Assembly: GCF_029626035.1 (NCBI RefSeq)
Contig: NZ_JARUBE010000003.1
Location: 3,596,001 to 3,660,000 of the forward strand
Direction of reading: 5' to 3'
Length of the DNA: 64,000 nt
Source: Micromonospora sp. WMMD980
GTDB taxonomy: Bacteria > Actinomycetota > Actinomycetes > Mycobacteriales > Micromonosporaceae
Shown here: piece after piece, positions 38,671 through 52,867 of the stretch
Position numbering within the stretch: the stretch's first letter is position 1
How the letters are laid out: each line of letters starts with the position of its first letter
Program-made: the position numbers and the translations under genes
The notes under the pieces: generated by a model
What the model saw: only the letters and a program-made list of their open reading frames with translations
Told to the model about the DNA's origin: nothing
Database searches by the model: none

Positions 38671-39735
38671 TCAGCGCAGGCGGCGACCGCGCGGCACCGG
38701 GTCGGTCTCGTCGTCGAACTCGCCGATGACCTCCTCCAGCAGGTCCTCCAGTGCGACGAAGCCGATCGGCCGGGTCGGCCCACCGCCGTTGCGCACCAGC
38801 GCGAGCTGGGCCTGCCGGCCGCGCATGGCGGCCACCGCCTCGGTCACCGACGCCTCGGCGGGCAGCGTGAACGCGTTCGTCATCAGCTCACCGGCGGTCG
38901 CCGGCCGGCCGGTGGTGACCGCGCGGACCGCCTCGCGTACGTGCACCAGGCCGCACACCTCGCCGCCGGTGTCGACCACGGCGAGCCGGGACCGGCCGCT
39001 GTCGCGGGACACGTGCTCGATCCGCTCGGCGGTGTCGTCCCGGCGCACCGTGACGATCTTGTCGAACGGCTCCATCACCTGCGCCACCGTGGTGCCCTGC
39101 AACTCCAGCATGCTGGTCAGCAACTGGTGCTGCTCGGCGCCGAGCAGCCCGTGCTCCCGGGACTGCTCCAGCAGGATGCGCAGCTCGTCCGGGCCGTGCA
39201 CCTGGGCGAGCTGGTCCTGCTGCTGCACCCCGACCAGCCGCAGCATCGCGTTGGCCAGCCCGTTGAGCAGCGACAGCACCGGCCGGGCGATCCGGGCGAA
39301 CGCCCGGAACGGCAGCGCCAGCAGCATCGCGGAACGCTCCGCGTCGGTGATCGCCCAGGATTTCGGCGCCATCTCGCCGACCACCAGGTGCAGGAACGTC
39401 ACCAGGCCCAGCGCGAACACCAGCGCGACCACGTGGCTGGCCGCGTCGGGCAGACCGACCGCGTGCAGCAGCGGGCTGAGCAGGTGCTCGATGGCCGGCT
39501 CGGCCAGCGCGCCCAGCCCCAGCGTGCAGAGCGTGATGCCGAGCTGCGCGCCGGCCAGCATCAGGCTCAGCTCGCGGACGCCGTCCAGCGCCGCGCGGGC
39601 CGCCCGGCCGCCGCCGGCCGCCGACTGTTCCAGCCGGTAACGCTTCGCGGCGACCAGCGCGAACTCGGCCGCCACGAAGAACCCGTTGAGCGCCAGCAGC
39701 ACCACGGAGAAGGCGAGCGCGAACCCGGGGCTCAT
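38671..39735 (-). CDS. CNNM/CBS-domain membrane protein (HlyC/CorC-like)
   Basis: A 354-residue protein with an N-terminal CNNM membrane domain of about four helices (LAFSVVLLALNGFFVAAEFALVAAKR; LGITLCTLGLGALAEPAIEHLL; GLVTFLHLVVGEMAPKSWAI), then a CBS pair (about 195-340) with TVAQVMEPFDKIVTVRRDD and IGFVALEDLLEEVIGE. The transporter-associated C-terminal domain is missing. Family members are implicated in Mg2+ or Co2+ handling. It overlaps the preceding gene by 4 bases and probably works with it. Confidence 0.9.
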   Translation of the reverse strand: MSPGFALAFSVVLLALNGFFVAAEFALVAAKRYRLEQSAAGGGRAARAALDGVRELSLMLAGAQLGITLCTLGLGALAEPAIEHLLSPLLHAVGLPDAASHVVALVFALGLVTFLHLVVGEMAPKSWAITDAERSAMLLALPFRAFARIARPVLSLLNGLANAMLRLVGVQQQDQLAQVHGPDELRILLEQSREHGLLGAEQHQLLTSMLELQGTTVAQVMEPFDKIVTVRRDDTAERIEHVSRDSGRSRLAVVDTGGEVCGLVHVREAVRAVTTGRPATAGELMTNAFTLPAEASVTEAVAAMRGRQAQLALVRNGGGPTRPIGFVALEDLLEEVIGEFDDETDPVPRGRRLR

Positions 39736-41087
39736 GCGGCGCCCTCCCCGGACACGCCGGCGGTCGACCGCAGCCGCACCGAGTCGGCCACGTGCCGGTC
39801 CACCGCCAGCACCTCGACCAGCACCCGGGGGCCGGTCGACGGCTCGTCGCCGTCACCGGCCGGCGCGATCTCCAGCCGGTCGCCGACCTCGGGCACCCGG
39901 CCCAGCTCCCGCATCACCAGGCCGGAGAGCGTGTCGTACTCGGGCGCCTCGGGCAGCTCGATGCCGGTGCTGTCGGCGACCTCGTCGATCCGCCAGCGGG
40001 CCGGCACCACCCAGGAGCCGTCCTCCTGCCGGGCCGGCGCCCGCTCCGGCGGGTCGTCCTCGTCCCGGATCGGCCCGACCAGCTCCTCGGCGAGGTCCTC
40101 CAGCGTGATCACGCCGGCGAACCCGCCGTACTCGTCGACCACGCAGGCCAACTGCCGGTGCCCGGACCGGAGCCGGTCCAGCACCGTCGGCAGCGGCAGC
40201 GTCTCCGGCACCAGCAACGGGGGTACGGCGACCGCGTCGATCCGGGTGCGCGCCCGCTCGGCCGGCGGCACCCCCAGCACGTCGGCGATGCCGACCACGC
40301 CGATCAGGTCGTCCACGCCCTCGGCGCCGCGCACCGGGAACCGGGAGTGGCCGGTGTCGAGCATCTCGACGACCCGGCTGACCGGCTCGTCGGCGCGCAC
40401 GGTGTGCACGTCCACCCGGGGCACCATGGCCTCGCCCGCGGTCAGCCCCCGGAAGTCGAGCCCTCGGTCGAGCAGGTCGGACATCTCGGCGTCGAGATGC
40501 CCCTCCTCACGCGACTCGGCGATGATCTGTTCCAGGTCGGCCGGGGTGGCGCCGCTGGGCAGCTCCTCGATCGGTTCGATGCCGACCCGGCGGAGCAGCC
40601 GCACGGCGGCCCGGTCGAAGAGCGTGATCAGCGGACCGGCGATCCGCAGGTAGATCAGGGTGGACCGGGACAGCGCCCGGGCGAGCGGCTCGGCCCGGGC
40701 GATGGCCAGGTTCTTCGGGGCAAGCTCGCCCAGGACCATCTGCACCACGGTGGCGATGACCAGGGCCAACGCTACCGACAGCGGCAGCGCCACCGCGCCG
40801 GACACGCCGGCGAGGCCGAGCAGGTCGGCCAGCCCGGCGCCCAGGTAGGGCTCGGCGACGTAACCGACCAGCAGGGCGGTCACGGTGATGCCGAGCTGGG
40901 CGCCGGACAGCATGAACGAGAGCCGCCCGGTCACCTCCAGGGCCCGGGCGGCGGCGCGGTCGCCGCCGTCGGCGAGTTGTTTGAGCTTGCCGCGGTCGAC
41001 GGCGACGTAACCGAACTCCTGCGCCACGAAGTAACCGGTGGCGGCGGTGAGGACGGTGATGAGAAGGAGACCGACGATGATCAACAC
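39732..41087 (-). CDS. CNNM/CBS protein with CorC/HlyC C-terminal domain
   Basis: A 451-residue paralogue of the downstream gene. N-terminal helices (VGLLLITVLTAATGYFVAQEFGYVAVDR; LVIATVVQMVLGELAPKNLAI) are followed by CBS repeats (AGEAMVPRVDVHTVRADEPV; DEYGGFAGVITLEDLAEELVGPI) and a CorC/HlyC transporter-associated domain (about 345-435). It starts at GTG 41087 with a poor Shine-Dalgarno. The pair probably forms a metal transporter or sensor. Confidence 0.9.
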   Translation of the reverse strand: MLIIVGLLLITVLTAATGYFVAQEFGYVAVDRGKLKQLADGGDRAAARALEVTGRLSFMLSGAQLGITVTALLVGYVAEPYLGAGLADLLGLAGVSGAVALPLSVALALVIATVVQMVLGELAPKNLAIARAEPLARALSRSTLIYLRIAGPLITLFDRAAVRLLRRVGIEPIEELPSGATPADLEQIIAESREEGHLDAEMSDLLDRGLDFRGLTAGEAMVPRVDVHTVRADEPVSRVVEMLDTGHSRFPVRGAEGVDDLIGVVGIADVLGVPPAERARTRIDAVAVPPLLVPETLPLPTVLDRLRSGHRQLACVVDEYGGFAGVITLEDLAEELVGPIRDEDDPPERAPARQEDGSWVVPARWRIDEVADSTGIELPEAPEYDTLSGLVMRELGRVPEVGDRLEIAPAGDGDEPSTGPRVLVEVLAVDRHVADSVRLRSTAGVSGEGAA

Positions 41088-41252
41088 GGGAGGTTCAGGG
41101 CTCCCGGGGTCGTCGGAGAGGAAAGATGCCGGGTACGACCCGGCCGGCTACTGCTGCCCTCCGGGGCAGGAGAGTCGATCATGCGGCCCATTTTATCGGT
41201 GCCCGCTGGACGCTCGCTGAAGGTGCCGGGAACCCTCCCCCACGTCCCGTTC

Positions 41253-41591
41253 TCACCGCTCGGCCAGCTCGTCGACGTCGAGCAGCGACCGGTCGATCCG
41301 CCCGGACCGGTAGGCGGCCCGCCCGATCATCTGCGCGGCGACCGGCGCGGTGGAGAGCTGGAAGATCGCCACCAGCGCCAGCATGCCCAGATCCGATCCG
41401 GTCCGCAGCCGCAGCGCCAGCCCGGCCAGGAGCAGCAGCACGCCGAGCACCTGCGGCTTGGTGACGGCGTGCATCCGGTCCAGCGTGTCCGGGAAGCGCA
41501 CCAGCCCGATGCCGGCGACCAGACTCAGCAGCGCGCCCGCCAGCAGCAGGATTCCCCCGGCCCAGTCCGCCACGGCACCCACGACCGTCAT
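41253..41591 (-). CDS. mnhG: Mrp antiporter subunit MnhG
   Basis: Small membrane subunit, 112 residues and three helices, with the conserved FPDTLDRMHAVTKPQVLGVLLLL. Last gene of the Mrp Na+/H+ antiporter operon; it overlaps mnhF by 4 bases. Confidence 0.93.
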   Translation of the reverse strand: MTVVGAVADWAGGILLLAGALLSLVAGIGLVRFPDTLDRMHAVTKPQVLGVLLLLAGLALRLRTGSDLGMLALVAIFQLSTAPVAAQMIGRAAYRSGRIDRSLLDVDELAER

Positions 41592-41851
41592 GATTCGGCC
41601 CGGACGGCGAAGCGGACCAGCGACACCGAGCCGACGAAGCCGAGCAGCGAGAGCACCACCAGCACCGGCAACGTGGTGGCGTGCCGGTTCAGCGCGGCCT
41701 CCGCGCCCACCGCGCCGAGCATGGCCGACAGCAGCAGGTCGGCGCCGACGACCCGGTCGAGCAGGGACGGGCCGCGGTAGATCCGGAGCAGGGCGAGCAG
41801 CGCGGTGGCCGAGAGCAGCACGGTCAGCACGACGGCGAGCAGGACGGTCAC
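41588..41851 (-). CDS. mnhF: Mrp antiporter subunit MnhF
   Basis: An 87-residue subunit of three helices with RIYRGPSLLDRVVGADLLLS as family signature. Starts at GTG 41851, overlapping mnhE by 4 bases. Confidence 0.92.
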   Translation of the reverse strand: MTVLLAVVLTVLLSATALLALLRIYRGPSLLDRVVGADLLLSAMLGAVGAEAALNRHATTLPVLVVLSLLGFVGSVSLVRFAVRAES

Positions 41852-42468
41852 GGGTGATTCCTCCGTTCGACGGGTTCGAGGTCGAGCTGGCGTACCTCGG
41901 TGGGCGAGCCGACGGCGCGGACGATGCGCCGTTCGACGGCGAGCACGCGGGCGCGGCCGCCGGCCAGGTCCTCCGGGCCCCGCACGTCGAGCACGTGCAC
42001 GTAGAGCACGCCGCGGGCCCGGTCGATGTCGAGGATCAGCGTGCCCGGCACCAGCGAGATCACCTCGGCGGTGAGCGCCAGGTTCAGATCGGTGCCGACC
42101 CGCAGCGGCACCGCGATGATCCCGCCGTGCGGCCGGTAGCCGGGACGCAGCGCCACGGCCGCGACGTGCACGCTGGCGCTGATCAACTCCCCGACGAACG
42201 TGGCGGCCAGCACCAGCAGCGGGCCGGGGCGCAGCCGGCCGCCGAAGGTGACCGGTGGCAGCGGGAAGAAGAACAGCACCGCCGCGCCGACCACCAGGCC
42301 GGTGAGCAGGTTGCCCCAGGACACGTCGCCCCAGAGCAACAGCCAGGCGACGGCCAACCAGCCGAGCGCCACCGCCTGGTCGCGCCGCCGCCCGCCCCGG
42401 CCCACGGCCGGCGGGTCGGCGGCCGGCGGCTCCCCGCCGGCGCGGCCGGGGGACGGACCGCCGCTCAC
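41848..42468 (-). CDS. mnhE: Mrp antiporter subunit MnhE
   Basis: A 206-residue subunit. A Pro/Gly/Arg-rich cytoplasmic extension of about 30 residues precedes two helices (VALGWLAVAWLLLWG; LLTGLVVGAAVLFFFPL) and the MnhE soluble part (GTDLNLALTAEVISLVPGTLILDIDRARGVLYVHVLDV). GTG 42468 overlaps the mnhD stop. Confidence 0.92.
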   Translation of the reverse strand: MSGGPSPGRAGGEPPAADPPAVGRGGRRRDQAVALGWLAVAWLLLWGDVSWGNLLTGLVVGAAVLFFFPLPPVTFGGRLRPGPLLVLAATFVGELISASVHVAAVALRPGYRPHGGIIAVPLRVGTDLNLALTAEVISLVPGTLILDIDRARGVLYVHVLDVRGPEDLAGGRARVLAVERRIVRAVGSPTEVRQLDLEPVERRNHP

Positions 42469-43970
42469 GGCACGTCCCGGGGCAGGACCGCCCGGATGTA
42501 CGGGGTGCGCTGGCGCAGGTCGGCGGCGGCGTCCGCGGTGACCTGGAACAGTGGACCCGCGACCAGGGTGAGCAGCACACCGAGCGCCACCAGCGCGGCG
42601 GTGGCGCCGACCATCAGGCCGGGCAGCCGGGCGTCCGGGCTGGAGGTGGCGAGTTTCGGGGCCCGCCAGAACGCGATGTTCCACACCCGGGACGCGACGT
42701 AGAGGGTGAGCAGGCTGGTCAGCGTCCCGGCCCCGACCAGCACGGCGGGCAGCGCCCCGCCGGCCGCGACCCCGGCCTGGAGCAGGCCGAGCTTGCCGAG
42801 GAAGCCGGAGAACGGCGGGATGCCCGCCAGGTTCATCGCCGGGACGAAGAACAGCACGGCGACCACCGGGGTGACCCGGGCCAGCCCGCCGAGCCGGCGC
42901 AGGTCGGTGCTGCCGGCCCGCTCCTCGACCAGGCCGGCGACCAGGAAGAGCGTGGTCTGGACGGTGATGTGGTGCACCACGTAGAAGATCGACCCGGACA
43001 GGCCGGCGACGCTGCTCAGCGCCACCCCGAAGATCATGTAGCCGATGTGGCTGACCAGGGTGAAGGAGAACAACCGCTTCATGTCCGACTGGGCGACCGC
43101 GCCGAGGATGCCCACCACCATGGTCAGCCCGGCCACCACCATCAGCAGGCCGGACACCTCGCCGCCGGGGAAGAGCAGCGTCTCGGTGCGGATGATCGCG
43201 TACACGCCGACCTTGGTGAGCAGGCCGGCGAAGACCGCGGTGACCGGCGCGGGGGCGGTCGGATAGCTGTCCGGCAACCAGGCCGACACCGGGAAGACCG
43301 CCGCCTTGATGCCGAACGCCAGCAGCAACATGAGTTGCAGGGTCAGGCGTACGCCGGACGGCACCGCGTCCAGCCGGCCGGCGAGTTGCGCCATGTTCAG
43401 CGTCCCGGTGGCCGCGTAGACGAGTCCCACGGCGGACAGGAAGAGCAGCGACGACAGGATGCTGACCACCACGTACGTCGAGCCGGTGCGCAGCCGGGCC
43501 TCGGTGCCGCCCAGCGTGATCAGCACGAAGCTGGCGGCCAGCAGGATCTCGAAGCCGACGAAGAGGTTGAACAGGTCACCGGCCAGGAACGCGTTCGTCA
43601 CGCCGGCGGTGAGCACCAGGTAGGTGGGGTGGTAGATGCTCACCGGCGCGGTCTCGCCGGTCTCCGCCCGACCCTGGCCGATCGAGTAGAGCAGCACGCA
43701 GAGGGTGACCGCCGAGGAGACCACCACCATCAGCGCCGCCAACTGGTCGGCCACCAGCACGATGCCGACCGGCGCCGGCCAGCCGCCCACCCGCACCACC
43801 ACCGGCCCGTGCCGGTACGCCCCGACCAGCAGCACCACCGCGACCAGCAGGACGCTGCCCAGGCAGAGCACGCTTATCGAACGCTGCAACCGGGGCCGGC
43901 CGGTCAGGATCAGGGTCAGCGCCGCGCCGAGCAGCGGCACCACCACCGGCAGCGGCACCAGCCCGCTCAT
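42465..43970 (-). CDS. mnhD: Mrp antiporter subunit MnhD
   Basis: A 501-residue NuoN/MnhD-type membrane subunit of the proton-conducting transporter family, with about 14 helices. Key segments are FEILLAASFVLITLGGTEAR, FGIKAAVFPVSAWLPDSYPTAPAPVTAVFAGLLTKVG (the conserved Lys in the ion pathway) and HIGYMIFGVAL. It overlaps mnhC by 4 bases. Confidence 0.94.
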   Translation of the reverse strand: MSGLVPLPVVVPLLGAALTLILTGRPRLQRSISVLCLGSVLLVAVVLLVGAYRHGPVVVRVGGWPAPVGIVLVADQLAALMVVVSSAVTLCVLLYSIGQGRAETGETAPVSIYHPTYLVLTAGVTNAFLAGDLFNLFVGFEILLAASFVLITLGGTEARLRTGSTYVVVSILSSLLFLSAVGLVYAATGTLNMAQLAGRLDAVPSGVRLTLQLMLLLAFGIKAAVFPVSAWLPDSYPTAPAPVTAVFAGLLTKVGVYAIIRTETLLFPGGEVSGLLMVVAGLTMVVGILGAVAQSDMKRLFSFTLVSHIGYMIFGVALSSVAGLSGSIFYVVHHITVQTTLFLVAGLVEERAGSTDLRRLGGLARVTPVVAVLFFVPAMNLAGIPPFSGFLGKLGLLQAGVAAGGALPAVLVGAGTLTSLLTLYVASRVWNIAFWRAPKLATSSPDARLPGLMVGATAALVALGVLLTLVAGPLFQVTADAAADLRQRTPYIRAVLPRDVP

Positions 43971-44446
43971 GTCTTCCCGTCCCGGCGCAGCCGGCGGCGG
44001 GCCGGCTCCGGGTCGACCTGTTCCCGGTCGTCGTCGGCGCCCTCTCCGCCGAGGTCCGCGGCGGCCACCTCGTCGCGCCCGGCCAGCCGGACGATCTGCC
44101 GGTCCTCCAGGTCGTCCTGCACCTCGTCGTCGCCGCTGGTGTACCAGCTCCGGTAGGCGACCGCGAGCAGGAACGCGGTCAGCCCGAACGTGATCACCAC
44201 GGCGGTGAGCACCATCGCCTGCGGCAACGCGTCGCTCATCGCGTCGACCGGCGCGGTGCCGGCCAGCGGGGCCGCGCCGGACCGGCCGCCCAGCAGGATC
44301 AGCAGGTTGACCCCGTTGCCGAGCAGGATGACGCCGAGCAGGATCCGGGTCAGGCTGCGCTCCAGCAGCAGCGTGACGCCGGTGGCGACGAGCACCCCGA
44401 CCGCCAGCACCAGCACCAGCGTCGGCCCGGCCGCCCCCCGCGTCAT
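43967..44446 (-). CDS. mnhC: Mrp antiporter subunit MnhC
   Basis: A 159-residue NuoK-like subunit with three helices (LVLVLAVGVLVATGVTLLLER; ILLGVILLGNGVNLLILLGG; ALPQAMVLTAVVITFGLTAFLLAVAYR). An acidic/basic C-terminal tail of about 45 residues is longer than usual. It overlaps mnhA by 4 bases. Confidence 0.94.
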   Translation of the reverse strand: MTRGAAGPTLVLVLAVGVLVATGVTLLLERSLTRILLGVILLGNGVNLLILLGGRSGAAPLAGTAPVDAMSDALPQAMVLTAVVITFGLTAFLLAVAYRSWYTSGDDEVQDDLEDRQIVRLAGRDEVAAADLGGEGADDDREQVDPEPARRRLRRDGKT

Positions 44447-47280
44447 GACGGCGGACCCTCGCGCTGGACGGTCAGGCCGCGGCCCGGCTCGCCGGCGGCC
44501 TCGACGTGCCGGTCCACCTCGGCGCCGAGGCTGCGCAGGATGTCCAGCACCAGCCCGACCACCACCAGGTAGACGCCGACGTCGAAGAAGATCGAGGTGA
44601 CCAGGTAGAAGTGGCCGATCAGGGGCAGCCACAGATCCACCTTGACGCTCTGCAGCACCTCGCCGGTGAGCAGCAGGCCGACCACCCCGCTGCCGACCGA
44701 GACGGCCAGACCCGCGCCGAGCACCGTGCCGGCACCGACCGGGGCCGCCTCGGCCAGCTCGTACCGCCCCCCGGCCAGGTAGCGCAGGGTCAACGCGAGG
44801 CCGGCGACCAGCCCGCCGGAGAAGCCGCCGCCCGGGGCGTTGTGCCCGGAGAAGAGCAGGAACAGCGAGAAGAGCAGCACGGTGTGGAAGATCAGCCGGG
44901 TGACCACCTCGAACACGATCGAGCGCCGGCGCTCGCCGAGCGTCTGCCCGCCGAGCAGCCAGACCGTGCGCCCGGAGCGCGGCATCGCCGGGCGGGGGCG
45001 ACGGGGGCGCGGCCCGGTGCGGGAGCGCTCGAAGATCAGGCTGGCCACCCCGGTCGCGGTGACCACCAGCACCGAGATCTCCCCCATGGTGTCCCAGGCG
45101 CGGATGTCGACGAGGGTCACGTTGACCACGTTGCGGCCGTACCCCTGGGTGACGGCCAGGTCGGGGAAGGCCGCGGAGATCGACGGCGCCCGCCGGGCGC
45201 CGGCCGCCGCGAGCGCCAGGCCGGCCATGACCAGCCCGGCGACGCCCCCGATGCCCCGGCGCACCCACCGGCTGCGGCGCAGCGGCCGGGCCGAGAAGCG
45301 TTCCGGCAGCCGCCGCAGCACCAGCACGAAGATGGCGATGGTGGCGGTCTCCACCAGGAACTGGGTGAGTGCCAGGTCCGGCGCGCCGTAGAGGACGAAC
45401 ATCATCGCCGTGCCGTAGCCGGTGACGCCGACCAGCAGCATGGCGGTGAGCCGGCGGCGGGCGCCGACCGCGAGCACCGCCGCTACCGCGATCACCACGC
45501 AGACCACCAGCTGGGCCGGGTTGTCCCAGGGCGCCAGCTCCACCCGCCACGGCGCGGTGGCCAGCAGCGCCCCGCCCGGCACCAGCACCAGGGCCAGCAG
45601 GACGGTGCCCAGATACTGCGGCAGCGAGCCGCGCTGGGTGACGCTGGTGACCTCGATGGCGAGCCGGTCGAAGCCGTGGGTCACCCGCTCGTACCCCTGC
45701 TTGCCGGAGACCGGCGAGCGCAGCCGGGCCAGCACCGGGGCGAGCGGACCCCGGACCAGGTGCAGCGCCACGCCGCCGGCCAGCACCAGGGCGGAGAGGC
45801 CGAGCGCCGTGGTGGGCCCGTGCCAGAGCGCCAGGTGCTCGTCGACCGGGCCGAACAACTCCGCGTACGGTTCGAGCAGGCCGCTCAGCCAGCCGGCGGC
45901 CGGCCCGGCGGCGAAGCCGGCCACGGCGAGCACCGCCGGGGGGCCGAGCATCGCGGCGGGCGGCCGGGCCACCTCGGTGTCCGCGAGGCCGGGCCGGGTG
46001 CCGAACGCGCCCCACAGGAAGCGGATGCTGTAGGCCACGGTGAGCGCGCTGCCGGCGACCAGCGCCGCCAGCACCCACGGCTGGTCGGCGAACGCGGCGA
46101 GCACCGCCTCCTTGGCCACGAAGCCGAGCAGCGGGGGCACCCCGGCCATCGACGCCGCCGCGAGCGTGGCGACGCCGGCGAGCACCGGCGCGGCCCGGCC
46201 CACCCCGGACAGGTCCCGCAGGTCCCGGCTGCCCGCCTCGTGGTCGAGGATGCCGACGACCAGGAAGAGCGCCGACTTGAACAGCGCGTGCGCGGCCAGC
46301 ATGGCCACGCCGGCCAGGGCCGCGTGCGGGGTGCCCGCGCCGAGGACCACGGCGAGCAGGCCGAGCTGGCTGACCGTGCCGTACGCCAGCAGCAGCTTCA
46401 GGTCGCACTGCCGCAGCGCCGCCCAGCCGCCGGCGACGAGCGTGACCAACCCGGCGACCACGGTGACCGGCCGCCACGGCCCGACCGGGGCGAGCGCCGG
46501 CCCGAGCAGCCCGATCAGGAAGACGCCCGCCTTCACCATCGCGGCGGCGTGCAGGTAGGCGCTGACCGGCGTCGGCGCCGCCATCGCCACCGGCAGCCAG
46601 GCGTTGAACGGGAACACCGCGGATTTCGCCAGCGCGCCGGCCAGGATCAGCAGCACCGCGGTGGTCAGCCAACCGCCGCCGGGCAACGGCGCGGCGGCCA
46701 CCGCCGACCAGCGGTAACCGCCGGCGTGCTGGCCGAGCAGCAGGAACCCGACGAGCATCGCGAGCCCGCCCAGCGTGGTGACGGTGAGCGCCTGGGCGGC
46801 GGCCCACCGGCTGGCCCGGCGCTCGGTGCTGTGCCCGATCAGCAGGTAGGAGAAGACGGTGGTCAACTCCCAGAAGACGTAGAGCAGCAGCAGGTCGTCG
46901 GAGACGACGAGGCCGAGCATGGCGCCGGCGAAGGCGACCAGCACGGCGGCGAACCGGCCCAGGCCGATCGAGCCGGGCGGGAAGTAGCGGGCGGAGTAGA
47001 CCAGCACGAGCGCGCCGACGCCGCCGACGAGCAGCAGCATCAGCCAGGACAGCGTGGTGACCCGCAGCGCGACGTCGAACCGGAGTTGGGGGATCCAGCG
47101 GTACGTCTCGACGATCGCTCCGCCGTCGCGCACCGCGCCGGTGTGCGCCACCGCCCAGCCGACCGCGGTGGCCGGGACGAGCGCGAGCAGCAGGCAGGCG
47201 CGCGGCCCCCACCTGCTGACCAGCAGTGGGGCGACCAGGGCCGCCACCAGGTGCAGGATCAGCAGGACGAGCACACGCAC
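44443..47280 (-). CDS. mnhA: Mrp antiporter subunit MnhA fused with MnhB
   Basis: Large subunit of the Mrp Na+/H+ antiporter, 945 residues. The N-terminal two thirds are a NuoL-like domain (YSARYFPPGSIGLGRFAAVLVAFAGAML, LYVFWELTTVFSYLLIGH, GALAKSAVFPFNAWLPVAMAAPTPVSAYLHAAAMVKAG). The middle is the MnhA C-terminal region. Residues about 790-930 are an MnhB domain (FSLFLLFSGHNAPGGGFSGGLVAGLALTLRYLAGG), so A and B are one polypeptide. No separate mnhB exists. GTG 47280 is chosen, with GTG 47274 as an alternative. Confidence 0.92.
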   Translation of the reverse strand: MRVLVLLILHLVAALVAPLLVSRWGPRACLLLALVPATAVGWAVAHTGAVRDGGAIVETYRWIPQLRFDVALRVTTLSWLMLLLVGGVGALVLVYSARYFPPGSIGLGRFAAVLVAFAGAMLGLVVSDDLLLLYVFWELTTVFSYLLIGHSTERRASRWAAAQALTVTTLGGLAMLVGFLLLGQHAGGYRWSAVAAAPLPGGGWLTTAVLLILAGALAKSAVFPFNAWLPVAMAAPTPVSAYLHAAAMVKAGVFLIGLLGPALAPVGPWRPVTVVAGLVTLVAGGWAALRQCDLKLLLAYGTVSQLGLLAVVLGAGTPHAALAGVAMLAAHALFKSALFLVVGILDHEAGSRDLRDLSGVGRAAPVLAGVATLAAASMAGVPPLLGFVAKEAVLAAFADQPWVLAALVAGSALTVAYSIRFLWGAFGTRPGLADTEVARPPAAMLGPPAVLAVAGFAAGPAAGWLSGLLEPYAELFGPVDEHLALWHGPTTALGLSALVLAGGVALHLVRGPLAPVLARLRSPVSGKQGYERVTHGFDRLAIEVTSVTQRGSLPQYLGTVLLALVLVPGGALLATAPWRVELAPWDNPAQLVVCVVIAVAAVLAVGARRRLTAMLLVGVTGYGTAMMFVLYGAPDLALTQFLVETATIAIFVLVLRRLPERFSARPLRRSRWVRRGIGGVAGLVMAGLALAAAGARRAPSISAAFPDLAVTQGYGRNVVNVTLVDIRAWDTMGEISVLVVTATGVASLIFERSRTGPRPRRPRPAMPRSGRTVWLLGGQTLGERRRSIVFEVVTRLIFHTVLLFSLFLLFSGHNAPGGGFSGGLVAGLALTLRYLAGGRYELAEAAPVGAGTVLGAGLAVSVGSGVVGLLLTGEVLQSVKVDLWLPLIGHFYLVTSIFFDVGVYLVVVGLVLDILRSLGAEVDRHVEAAGEPGRGLTVQREGPPS

Positions 47281-47561
47281 TCCCGGTCGAGGTGACAGCG
47301 CGGCGGCGCACGCTGGGGGCACGACCGATCACACGCCACTTCCCACCCGCCCGCGCCGTTTTCCCCGAATCCCACCCACCCCGCCCGACCCCACCCGGCC
47401 CCCGCCAGGTCGATCAAGGAGTTTGCGTCAAGACATGCGTCGACCGCCGGCGCGAACTCCTCGATCGACACCGAGGACGGGGGAGGGAGGGTTGGTGAGT
47501 GCGGCGGGCCGGCTGGAGGGTGGGAGCCGGAGGGGGTGCCAGGCCGGGAGCCGCGGGGTCG
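47281..47561. other. Intergenic region upstream of mnhA
   Basis: About 280 bases without a gene, including a Pro-coding-like CCC-rich stretch and an inverted repeat (47410-47427 with 47451-47468). It must contain the Mrp operon promoter. Confidence 0.5.
47410..47468. repeat. Imperfect inverted repeat upstream of mnhA
   Basis: The left arm TCGATCAAGGAGTTTGCG (47410-47427) pairs with CGCGAACTCCTCGATCGA (47451-47468) with one mismatch and one wobble; the loop is 23 bases. It could terminate the upstream minus-strand gene or bind a regulator. Confidence 0.5.
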
Positions 47562-47915
47562 TCAGTGGAGGGGGGCGGGCTCGCGGCGCGCGGCCACGGG
47601 CGGGTGGGGGACGGCGAGATGGCGGGCCGTGCGGTCGACCACGCGCTGCGCGTCGGCGAGGGAGCGGACCGGCAGCCGGGCGTCGCGGCTCTCCCGGCGG
47701 AGGACGAAGTAGTGCACCGCGGCGCGGACCAGCGCCCGGTCGGCGGCGCTGGAGCGGGCGGTGGCGACGACAAGCTCGCGCAGCTGGCGGGCCAGTTCCT
47801 CGGCCAGCTCCAGCTCGGTGCCGCGCAGACCGCCGCGGAGCGTGGCGAGCCGGCTGTCGACCTTGCGGATGAGCACGTCGGTGCCGGGCCTGAAGCCTCG
47901 CTCGTCAACGGTCAT
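47562..47915 (-). CDS. Hypothetical protein
   Basis: The family is not recognised. The 117-residue, basic, helical protein (VRAAVHYFVLRRESRDARLPVRSL, TELELAEELARQLRELVVATARSS) has no membrane segment. GGAGG precedes the ATG at 47915 by 6 bases. It is divergent from the Lhr gene and upstream of the Mrp operon, separated by an inverted repeat. The C-terminal 20 residues are Pro/Ala/Arg rich. Confidence 0.65.
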   Translation of the reverse strand: MTVDERGFRPGTDVLIRKVDSRLATLRGGLRGTELELAEELARQLRELVVATARSSAADRALVRAAVHYFVLRRESRDARLPVRSLADAQRVVDRTARHLAVPHPPVAARREPAPLH

Positions 47916-48092
47916 CCACGCCTCCAGCCGCGCCGCGTTGCGAGTGAAGTTACTTTATGTTGCAGGTCGCAAGCAAGCAGTTAAGTAAGACTTAACGGAT
48001 TAAAGCCCCTATTCATCACGTCAATTGCTCGGGTGGGACGGAACCGCCCCGGCGCCGGACCGGATGTCGCACCGGCGCGGCAGGATGGTGGC

Positions 48093-52844
<4,752 letters not shown>

Positions 52845-52867
52845 CCCACCACGACGAGGAGGAGCCG

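Noticed and set aside
38412..38783. N-terminal extension of the Spo0M ORF
   Set aside because: It is a translation of tandem 17-base repeats and a terminator; the conserved domain starts after 38411.
44506..47295. 929-residue plus-strand ORF opposite mnhA
   Set aside because: Composition of Gln/His/Gly/Arg typical of a reverse frame of a membrane protein gene.
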